A DNA stretch of 39,275 bases. It comes from Pyrolobus sp. Its GTDB lineage: Archaea; Thermoproteota; Thermoprotei_A; Sulfolobales; Pyrodictiaceae. Positions within the stretch are counted from its first letter, which is position 1. The number at the start of each line of letters is the position of its first letter. The notes below the pieces were generated by a model. That model saw only the letters and a program-made list of their open reading frames with translations, was not told the origin of the DNA and searched no databases. The stretch spans positions 1 to 39,275 of the forward strand of contig WAOO01000127.1 of the NCBI GenBank assembly GCA_015521195.1. Reading direction: 5' to 3'. The translations under genes and the position numbers were made by a program. Positions 31,976 to 39,275 of this stretch are shown piece after piece.

Positions 31976-33146
31976 TCGCCTCCATGCCCTCCTCCCCGGT
32001 CTTCCTTCTCCTGCGTCTCCGCGTTCGGAGAACCGCATAAACTACAGCAGCTATACCCGCGTATACCAAGATTGGGGTAAGGTCGATGACCACAAGGACG
32101 TTGCTCGACTCCGCTATGGCTGGATGATCCACTCCAACGCATTTTGCTAAGGCGTATGCCCTTAGAGGCATTGTAGCTAACGGTATTAGAAGCTGAGGTG
32201 GCGTATACGCGGCGATTTTACCTCTAATAGCATGCGTCTCCATCGTCCCTAGCTTACCATTAACGATATACTCGGAACGCTTAGTATAGGAGCCTAACGT
32301 GGCTGTCATCTCTACTTTACATCTAGACGAGTTAGTCGTTAGTGTAAGGCTATAGTCGGCGTCGACAATTCCGCCGAAAAGAGTGAGGTATGGGTTGTGG
32401 ACAGTGAGTGCCAGTGTCAGATGTACGACAATCCTGCCTATGACGAACCTTACTCGCAGGCCATCAGTACTAACATTCACTGCTTCAGCGGTCAGCATGA
32501 ATGTATGGAATGTGTGTGGCTTAAAAGGCCCTAGGTTATAGCATAGTCTTCTTCCTCGGTTGACATATACTAGCTTCTTGTCTATCACCTTGCCGTCTAG
32601 AATCGCTGTTAAGATAACTCTGAATCCGCGCCCCCTAGGAGAGTATGGGGCTAGGCCCATGCATATCTCTGCAGTCTTCTCTGCAGGGTTGACGTGAAGG
32701 CTTAGAAGGGAGACTCTCACGCCAGGCACGATCACGTATATGGGCACGACTATTACGGGAATTGCACGTACACTTCCACCCTGGGCTTTCCGAGGGGCTA
32801 GTTCGATAAAGAGTCCATACTTGTAGTATCCAGGTCTATACGCGAATATGCCTAGCGTGAGGAATGTTGTATCGTCCCTACGCGTCACGTTCAATATCGT
32901 TACGTTGATGCCATCGCGGCTACCACTCAGCCATTTTACATACATCTTTGCAGGTTTTATGCCAATGACGCGTACGGTTACGCTTGCCGAGTAGCCCTGA
33001 GGCACATACGCCTCTATCTTTGACGGTGTGATTGCAAAGCCGGTAACCTGTGCCCTCACAGCCTGAGAGTAGGCAGTCGAGCCGGTTAAACTAAGAGAGA
33101 AGATGAGAAACAACGCTGTAAAAACGAGTATCGTGTGTTTCGCCAC
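31959..33146 (-). CDS. Secreted, C-terminally membrane-anchored protein with N-terminal Ig/PapD-like domain
   Basis: 395 aa; signal peptide LVFTALFLIFSLSLTGSTAYSQA; GFAITPSKIEAYVPQGYSASVTVRVIGIKPAKMYVKW; C-term TM LTPILVYAGIAAVVYAVL followed by RTRRRRRRK. Confidence 0.75.
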   Translation of the reverse strand: MAKHTILVFTALFLIFSLSLTGSTAYSQAVRAQVTGFAITPSKIEAYVPQGYSASVTVRVIGIKPAKMYVKWLSGSRDGINVTILNVTRRDDTTFLTLGIFAYRPGYYKYGLFIELAPRKAQGGSVRAIPVIVVPIYVIVPGVRVSLLSLHVNPAEKTAEICMGLAPYSPRGRGFRVILTAILDGKVIDKKLVYVNRGRRLCYNLGPFKPHTFHTFMLTAEAVNVSTDGLRVRFVIGRIVVHLTLALTVHNPYLTLFGGIVDADYSLTLTTNSSRCKVEMTATLGSYTKRSEYIVNGKLGTMETHAIRGKIAAYTPPQLLIPLATMPLRAYALAKCVGVDHPAIAESSNVLVVIDLTPILVYAGIAAVVYAVLRTRRRRRRKTGEEGMEATSGEG

Positions 33147-33190
33147 CGTAAATCACCATGTTACGGTCTCCCCTTGAGCCAATCAGCTCT

Positions 33191-34360
33191 TTACGTCTGC
33201 TCCAGCTCTATGTAGACTGTCGCTGTGTACTTGCCTGCAGGGGCGCCGACGGGCAGTATTATGGCTGGCCAGGCGTGCAGGTATGGCTCCTCGCTGTTAG
33301 CGTAGAGTGGGCCTAGGGTAGCCGAGTACGGTATAGGCTTGACAGGTATGAGCGTTATTTCGAGCGTTGTCGAGCTGAGTGCAAGCTCTACCCTGTAGTA
33401 GGCGGTTTCGGTTACGCCGCCGGGATAGCCGACGGTGTAATTGAGTACCGTGTAGTCGGTCTGGTTGTAGTTGTAGAATTGTATTGCTGGTGTGTTGGCG
33501 AGGGCTGAGGTGCCGCCTGGCACGGCATAGTCGGCGGTGGATGCTAGGTCGGCCCTGGAGGGTGCAGTCGCGGCGGCGGTCGCGTTGCTGCTATCCACGT
33601 CGAAGTCGCAGGTCGGGTTGACTATGACAATCTCGTCTCCGCTGAGCTGGCCGGCTGCAAGGCTACCGTCCTTATCGGCTACGAGTATACAGAGGCTTGT
33701 AGAGTTGGCTACAGTGAAGGTGCCGGTCGAGGGGTTGTATAGCACCGTTATAGCCGGTATAGTGACCTTCTCCGCGTAAGTATAGTTGTACCACTGTGTC
33801 TCGTTATAGCTGGTGCCATAGAAGGTGTTTAGGAAGCCCTCCGGCAGGTCTATCCATGTCAACTGGGAGCCCGTATTGAGATACTGCTGGTATAGGTTGG
33901 TGGTGCCGAGGTCCATGGTTATCGTATAGTTCTGCACCTCGATTTGAACAGTGTTGGTCAGGTTTGTGGGGCTGGAGGAGCTGGTCACATTGAGATACAG
34001 CGAGACTATGGGTACCTCCATGCCGCTTGGATAGCTTGGAGGCAGGCTTATGCTATAGGTGTAGCTGGCGGTGAGGTTGACGTTCGTACCCGTCATGTTG
34101 AATATCATGTCGTCTGTCGCGTTAGCGTTAGCCCAGCTTGCAATACTGTTGTACGTTATCGTTGGAACGTTGGCCGGATTTACTGTAATCACTGATGCCG
34201 TGTCGATGGGCGTCGCAGCAATGTACCCTGTAACCGTGACGGTCACCGTACCCGTGCCGGTTGCAGTGGTCTGCGAGAAGACAGTTGTAATGCTGGCAAC
34301 CGCCGCGGCGATGGCAACGAGAACCACTACAGTGTATGCGATGTATACACGTCTCGTCAT
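33191..34360 (-). CDS. Thr/Asn/Tyr-rich secreted protein, candidate TasA/camelysin/cannula-type filament subunit
   Basis: 389 aa; signal MTRRVYIAYTVVVLVAIAAAVASITTVFS then TTATGTGTVTVTVTGYIAATPIDTASVITVNPANV; very few Lys/Arg; many N-x-S/T sequons; SD-like ggaggg upstream on the minus strand. Confidence 0.75.
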   Translation of the reverse strand: MTRRVYIAYTVVVLVAIAAAVASITTVFSQTTATGTGTVTVTVTGYIAATPIDTASVITVNPANVPTITYNSIASWANANATDDMIFNMTGTNVNLTASYTYSISLPPSYPSGMEVPIVSLYLNVTSSSSPTNLTNTVQIEVQNYTITMDLGTTNLYQQYLNTGSQLTWIDLPEGFLNTFYGTSYNETQWYNYTYAEKVTIPAITVLYNPSTGTFTVANSTSLCILVADKDGSLAAGQLSGDEIVIVNPTCDFDVDSSNATAAATAPSRADLASTADYAVPGGTSALANTPAIQFYNYNQTDYTVLNYTVGYPGGVTETAYYRVELALSSTTLEITLIPVKPIPYSATLGPLYANSEEPYLHAWPAIILPVGAPAGKYTATVYIELEQT

Positions 34361-34615
34361 ACTATTTCAACCCTCCAACTAGTACTACTACCGTACTATA
34401 GTCCCGGTATAAAATTGCGCTCCGAACGTGCCATGTGCCCCTTACTATACTAGTCGAATGAAAGCAAGAGTAGCTGCTAGCAGCGATATTGTGCTATGCA
34501 GAATAGCTTGAGCTTGTGAGGAAAGGGTGTTCTATGGGGACGTATCTCGTTTGACGATGGTAATGATATACACTGGCTGTCGCGGGTTTAGGGTCTCTGG
34601 GGAAGGTGAAAGGTT

Positions 34616-35233
34616 TTGGAGGGGCGCGTCAGGACTGTTTCGATGCTGATAGCCCTCATGGCGATTGTGGTAGTTGCAATCGTCCTGGGAGTCATGTTTG
34701 CAGGCTATGCGTTCAGCATATTCAGCGCATACCATTCAGATAGGCTGCAGATACGCGAAGCGCGCTACTACTACTTCACAGAGAAACCAAACATAATCTA
34801 CAATAAGTGTGTGAAACCCCCATGTGGGATTGTAGTCGTCTACCTATATTCGAGTGGACTCGTCCGCATATCGCTCATCAAATACTGGAATTACACCTGG
34901 AAGCCCGAGATGTGCCTATGGCAGACTACGCGTAGAGGCTACCTCGACCCAGGCTACAATATAATAGTGCTCACGAATCCGTCCCTAGCTACCAGCTACA
35001 TACCAGCGTGTAGGATAGTATCGCCCTCTGGCAACCCGACGGCCTACAAATGGTTCTATGATATTGTACTCTCGGACGGAGACGCAACCTCCCTGACTCC
35101 AACAGAGTTATATATACTGAAAGAGTATGCAGACCTGACGGTCAACGCGATATTCTCTCCGACGAGTTTAAAGATTATCACGGCTAACGCAGGCGAATAT
35201 GTTGTGCCCGTGGTCCCGCGAAGAGTAAGCTAA
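34616..35233 (+). CDS. Secreted pilin-like protein with single N-terminal hydrophobic helix
   Basis: 205 aa; MEGRVRTVSMLIALMAIVVVAIVLGVMFAGYAFSIFSAYHSDRLQIREARYYYF; four Cys in ectodomain (NKCVKPPCG, EMCLW, PACRIV); TTG start. Confidence 0.65.
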   Translation: MEGRVRTVSMLIALMAIVVVAIVLGVMFAGYAFSIFSAYHSDRLQIREARYYYFTEKPNIIYNKCVKPPCGIVVVYLYSSGLVRISLIKYWNYTWKPEMCLWQTTRRGYLDPGYNIIVLTNPSLATSYIPACRIVSPSGNPTAYKWFYDIVLSDGDATSLTPTELYILKEYADLTVNAIFSPTSLKIITANAGEYVVPVVPRRVS

Positions 35234-35315
35234 CGCGCTTAGAGCAGGCATAATCAAAAAGCAATTATTTTAAACCCTTGGATGGAACCTTCTTGACGGA
35301 TGCCGCGCGGGTGGT

Positions 35316-35391
35316 GCCGGGGTAGCTCAGCTGGTAGAGCGCCGGGCTGTTAACCCGGTGGTCGGTGGTTCGAATCCACCCCCCGGCGCCA
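35316..35391 (+). tRNA. tRNA-Asn (anticodon GUU), CCA encoded
   Basis: GCCGGGG/CCCCGGC acceptor; D arm GCTC...GAGC; CCGGG CTGTTAA CCCGG; T arm GGTGG TTCGAAT CCACC; G-CCA; TATA-like ttattttaaac upstream. Confidence 0.97.
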
Positions 35392-35492
35392 CCTCCCTCA
35401 CTTACGATTACAATACAGGGTTAGGGGCTTCTCGCCCCGAGCACTGGAGTCGTTGGGGGGGACAGTGCGGGTATGCGGGCTTAGACGCAGTC

Positions 35493-37478
35493 CTAATCCT
35501 CACCTGTTCCAGGCTTTCCCCGGATTCCTATTAGGGTGTCAAGTGTGTCTTTGAATCTGCGCCACCATTCTAGGTGCGCCTTAGGGTCTTTCATTAGCCT
35601 CTCTGCCCACTCTAGGTAGCCTATCTCGGCTGCTATGGTTGCGAGGAGGTCTCGGGTTCTGGCCGTCTCCCAGGGTGTTGGCTCGGCGCCTGCTGCCTTG
35701 GAGTATCTCGCTATCTCCCTGTACATCTTCTTTGCATGCTCTCTAAGCGGCTTATCCGCCTCTAGCATCTCCGCGTAGAGCTGCTGGATTAGCTTCTCTA
35801 GCCAGCCTCGGTGGAAGCGGCAGAAGCCAGCGTTGTCGACGAGGTACTCGTTTATAATGCGTTCGTAGCTGGTTTTAGCGTACTCCTCCGGCTCCATGAA
35901 GGTTGGGTGGTAGTTGGTCCAGTATTTGCCGGTGACGTATACGGGTGCTATGAGGCCGGGCGTCCAGTAGAGGTTCGGCGTCATATAGCCCCTGTCACCG
36001 AAGGCGGCGTATACCAGTATGTCTCTCGCCTCGGGCCTACTCCCTGCAAGCTTGGCCGCTGTCGCCCGCAGCCCATTCTTTGCCAGCTCTTCTAGCAGGG
36101 GGCAGCCGGCTCCACCCTCGTAGAAGACCTTGCGGATTAGCCTCTCTGCTATCCGGGCGTTCCTGGCGCTGCACTCTCTCGGCTTCTCGGCGAGGAGTAT
36201 GGGGTCCCAGCAGGGCTGCTCGTCTATACACGCGTCTCTAGGGTCTATCAGGTTCTTTGCAGCCGCTTCTAACAGCCATGCGACCCAGTATCCCGCTTCT
36301 ATCGCATCGGCGCCCGCCGCGTCGACCAGCTCCACGAGGCGGCGCGTCTCCTCGAAGACAACTATTCCCGAGAACGGCCCCAGCGCGTTGAAAGGCTCGT
36401 AGTCCACCTTTGACCCTCTCACTATCTTCTTGCAATTCGCGGGGCAGGGTTCGCCGCAGGTCTTCCAGTTCCTGGGGTTACTCCCGGCAACCTCCTGGAA
36501 GGGCCTCCAGAAGTACTCGAGTACCGTCTCGAGGAGTTTGAGCCTAGCGACCTTGGCGAGGTAGATGCTGGAATAGCCTAGCATCGGTATGAGCTCCCGG
36601 TAGTGTACGTAGTTTACTCCGAAGGTTCCGCCCGTGCCGAGCTTCTCGTCAAAACGGTACTTCTTGGTCTTCTCGAGTACAAGGCGGCCGTAGGGCTCTC
36701 CGGTAACCCTCCTCGCAACCTCCTCGATGAGGCGCCGGTCTCCGAGCTTAGGGTTGAGCTTCTCTGGCCTCCACGAGCCACCGGCCAGTATCGCTGCCAC
36801 GCCATGCGCGCGGAGCAGGACTGTGCCCGGCCCACCCCTAGCGGCTATATCGATGAAGCCTCTCCAGACCTCGAGGGTTGCCGGGTCATAGTGTATCGAG
36901 ACTATCCCGCCTATCGGCGTGTAGAGGGCAGCCGGGCCCGTCACCAGCACGGCGGGCTTAGCTCTCCTTACGAACCCCGAATACGCGTGTAGCAGGTGCT
37001 CGGCCAGCGCGTATACCCCTCCTTTATCGAAGAGTCTCCGCACGTCTACGCCGAGAGCCTCAACATCGACCTTCTTGACTCCCTCCTCGCCACCCTCAAC
37101 GATTACCACGGAGGGCTCTTCTGCATACCCTCGTATAATCAGCGCGTGCGCCCCCATCCCCCTCATCCTCTCGCCCACACCGCCTACCGTGCTAACGTGG
37201 AGCGTCCTCGAGACGGGGCTCCTGAAGACGACGACGCCCCTGTTCGAGCCGAAGAGGGGTGAGCCGGTGAACGGCCCAAGGCCTATGACTACAACGTTCT
37301 TGTCGGAGAGCGGGTCGTGCCTCCACGTCTCTTCCTCAACGTGGAGCTTCACGCCGAGGTCTACAGGGCCGAGTATGTCGCCCTCGCCCAGCCTATACTC
37401 TCGCAGCATCCACCTCCCGGTGGAGGCGTCGACCTCTACCACACGGTATGTCGCCGGCAAGCCTACACCGTTATACAT
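35493..37478 (-). CDS. Aldehyde:ferredoxin oxidoreductase family protein (tungsto/molybdo-bispterin enzyme)
   Basis: GLGPFTGSPLFGSNRGVVVFRSPVSRTLHVSTVGGVGERMRGMGAHALIIRGYAEEP, cluster motif WKTCGEPCPANCKKI, DAAGADAIEAGYWVAWLLE; ATG 37478 (ORF-track start at 37742 is an overextension). Confidence 0.9.
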   Translation of the reverse strand: MYNGVGLPATYRVVEVDASTGRWMLREYRLGEGDILGPVDLGVKLHVEEETWRHDPLSDKNVVVIGLGPFTGSPLFGSNRGVVVFRSPVSRTLHVSTVGGVGERMRGMGAHALIIRGYAEEPSVVIVEGGEEGVKKVDVEALGVDVRRLFDKGGVYALAEHLLHAYSGFVRRAKPAVLVTGPAALYTPIGGIVSIHYDPATLEVWRGFIDIAARGGPGTVLLRAHGVAAILAGGSWRPEKLNPKLGDRRLIEEVARRVTGEPYGRLVLEKTKKYRFDEKLGTGGTFGVNYVHYRELIPMLGYSSIYLAKVARLKLLETVLEYFWRPFQEVAGSNPRNWKTCGEPCPANCKKIVRGSKVDYEPFNALGPFSGIVVFEETRRLVELVDAAGADAIEAGYWVAWLLEAAAKNLIDPRDACIDEQPCWDPILLAEKPRECSARNARIAERLIRKVFYEGGAGCPLLEELAKNGLRATAAKLAGSRPEARDILVYAAFGDRGYMTPNLYWTPGLIAPVYVTGKYWTNYHPTFMEPEEYAKTSYERIINEYLVDNAGFCRFHRGWLEKLIQQLYAEMLEADKPLREHAKKMYREIARYSKAAGAEPTPWETARTRDLLATIAAEIGYLEWAERLMKDPKAHLEWWRRFKDTLDTLIGIRGKPGTGED

Positions 37479-37542
37479 GATGGGTGCGATGCTAGGATAA
37501 GAAGGGAGTAGGCGTCCACACGCATAGTGGAAAAAGCGCGCC

Positions 37543-38814
37543 ATGCTACCCTGGAGGGAGACGCTAAGAGTCATACTGGAGGCTCTCGAGGAAGCCAGGA
37601 GGGTCAAGCCAGCCTCGTGGGCTGCTAGGAGGGTTTTGATACGCAGGGGGCTTGCCGGTAAGCCCGTTGACCGTTTCGTAACAGGGGTTGTCACGGGGTT
37701 TGCGAGAGGCTCGAGGATAGCAGAGGAGGTGTGTCGGCGCACCTACGGGCGCCTCTGTGGCAGCGGGAGGCTGGGGCTACTCCTACAGCTTCACGTCTAT
37801 GTACAGGCTGTTGATGACAGGATGCGGGTGGAGGCTAGGGAGCGTCTACTCGAAGCCATTGAGGAGGAGATTAGACGGCATGGTGTTGAGCCACGCCGCG
37901 TGAACGCCTCTCGCGTGGGAGGCCTCCCCGTCGCCAGGTGGATATACGAGGAGCTTGTAGGCGCGTGGGGGAGGCTTCGAGCTGAGAGCGTTTTGAGGCA
38001 TATGGCTGGAGGGAGGCGAATCCACTGGTTCCGCGTGAACCCCCTAAGGGCTCGCAACCCTGAAGCCCTCTACGAGAAGATACTCGGCATGATAGAAGGC
38101 CGGGGTGGCGCAAGCAGCCTGGTCCCCCTGGGCTTCTACGTGGAAGGCCCCATCCCCCGCGGCCTAGCCAGGCTGCTCGACGAGGGGGTTGTTGTCGCGC
38201 AGGATGAGTCGGCGGCTGTCGCGGCCCTGCTCCTAGACCCGAGGCCGGGGGAGCTCATAGTGGATATGTGTGCAGCCCCCGGCGGCAAGACGAGCATGTT
38301 GGCTGCGTTGACGGGCAACCGCGCCAGGATGGTCTCGATAGAGGTTAGCCCGTCGAGGGCTAGGAGCATGGAGAAGCGGCTACGGAAGCTCGGAGCCCGC
38401 GTCGAGATCATCGTGGCGGATGCTAGGGATGCGCCGAGGCTTCTCGGCGAGGGCGTAGCAGATGCGGTACTATTGGACCCTCCCTGTACCTCGACCGGCG
38501 TGCTGGACAAGAGCCCGGATGCGAGGTGGCTCGAGAGGGGCTCGCTAGAGAGGCTTACGCGGCTCCAGCGGGAGCTGCTGCATGCGGCGGTTAGGCTGGT
38601 TAAGCCTGGCGGCAGGATACTATACTCGACGTGCAGCCTCCTCCCCGCCGAGAACGAGCTCCTAGTCTACGATGTTATGGGCGAGGAGAGGGTCTACGAG
38701 GAGCATCTCCCAAGCGTCTACGAAGCCTCTCCCTACATGCCGTCCGCGCGGAGGTCCTGGCCGGATAGGCACAGGACGGGTGGCATGTTCTACGCTATGC
38801 TCGTGAAGGGGTAG
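37543..38814 (+). CDS. RsmB/NOP2/Sun-family RNA (cytosine-5) methyltransferase
   Basis: GELIVDMCAAPGGKTSMLAALTG, DAVLLDPPCTSTGVLDKSPDARW, GGRILYSTCSLLPAENELLV. Confidence 0.93.
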   Translation: MLPWRETLRVILEALEEARRVKPASWAARRVLIRRGLAGKPVDRFVTGVVTGFARGSRIAEEVCRRTYGRLCGSGRLGLLLQLHVYVQAVDDRMRVEARERLLEAIEEEIRRHGVEPRRVNASRVGGLPVARWIYEELVGAWGRLRAESVLRHMAGGRRIHWFRVNPLRARNPEALYEKILGMIEGRGGASSLVPLGFYVEGPIPRGLARLLDEGVVVAQDESAAVAALLLDPRPGELIVDMCAAPGGKTSMLAALTGNRARMVSIEVSPSRARSMEKRLRKLGARVEIIVADARDAPRLLGEGVADAVLLDPPCTSTGVLDKSPDARWLERGSLERLTRLQRELLHAAVRLVKPGGRILYSTCSLLPAENELLVYDVMGEERVYEEHLPSVYEASPYMPSARRSWPDRHRTGGMFYAMLVKG

Positions 38815-38873
38815 CGGCCGAGGCAGAGGTTTAACGAGTAAAACGCCGAGCATAGGGCGAATGGTGGTCTAGT

Positions 38874-39275
38874 CTGCCGGAGAGGATACGCTTCGGGCCG
38901 GCCGGCAAACCGACAGTGATGAAGAGCGGCGACTACGTGAAAGCAGTCGAGATAGTGGCTAAGATGGGGCTAGACGCTCTTGAATACGAGGCTGTGAGGG
39001 GTGTGCGCATCAGCGAGAAGAAGGCCGTCGAGCTGAAAAGGGCTGCAATGGAGCATAATGTGCTGCTATCGATGCACGCCCCCTATTTCATCAACTTCGC
39101 GTCCCCGAACGAGGATACGGTGAAGAAGAGCCAGCAGAGGCTCCTAGCAGCCCTGAAGGCCGCGCACCTCATGGGGGCATACGTCGTTGTCTTCCACCCG
39201 GGCTACTACAAGGACAATCCGAGTAGAGAAGCCGCGTTGAAGAGGACTATCGAGAACCTGCGCCCAGTATACGAG
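38874..39275 (+). CDS. Endonuclease IV/AP endonuclease family 2-like TIM-barrel protein (truncated by window end)
   Basis: LPERIRFGPAGKPTVMKSGDYVKAVEIVAKMGLDALEYEAVRGVRISEKKAVELKRAAMEHNVLLSMHAPYFINFASPNEDTVKKSQQRLLAALKAAHLMGAYVVVFHPGYY; in-frame CTG 38874; first canonical in-frame starts GTG 38916/ATG 38919. Confidence 0.82.
   Translation, partial: MPERIRFGPAGKPTVMKSGDYVKAVEIVAKMGLDALEYEAVRGVRISEKKAVELKRAAMEHNVLLSMHAPYFINFASPNEDTVKKSQQRLLAALKAAHLMGAYVVVFHPGYYKDNPSREAALKRTIENLRPVYE

Noticed and set aside
34500-34615. Possible C/D-box RNA upstream of the pilin-like gene (gtgagga, taatgata)
   Set aside because: Boxes too degenerate and spacing inconsistent; no D box at guide distance.
37479-37742. 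N-terminal extension of the AOR ORF into the divergent NSUN-like gene
   Set aside because: AOR similarity begins at ATG 37478; the extension is antisense to the methyltransferase.

Overview
This 39.3 kb window is a gene-dense chromosomal segment from a hyperthermophilic crenarchaeon. Gene content (thermosome, CDC48/VAT, FEN1, NreA, archaeal Rpb8/RpoG, split archaeosine TGT, PAC2, AOR) and codon usage suggest Desulfurococcales, probably Pyrodictiaceae; that placement is inference. I support about 32 protein-coding genes, two of them truncated at the window edges. I also support three tRNA genes: Arg-CCU, Pro-GGG with a 31-nt intron, and Asn-GUU. I saw no CRISPR array, transposon or prophage. 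Most of the window is housekeeping information-processing and cofactor genes.

The parts most worth a second look:
(i) A surface locus at 27.1-35.2 kb. It has a giant secreted propeller plus tandem beta-sandwich protein, a membrane-anchored Ig-like secreted protein, a Thr/Asn/Tyr-rich secreted protein that resembles cannula/TasA-type filament subunits, and a pilin-like protein.
(ii) A HerA-family ATPase with predicted N-terminal membrane segments, a candidate CedB DNA-import motor.
(iii) A TtuA/Ncs6-like protein that has lost its PP-loop, next to the thermosome gene.
(iv) Three genes (TtuA-like, TgtA, Nfo-like) whose conserved N-termini lie upstream of any ATG/GTG/TTG.
(v) A GC-rich intergenic region with a periodic set of C/D-box-like motifs.
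(vi) Degenerate thioredoxin-fold proteins, one beside a CcmF-like heme-handling protein.
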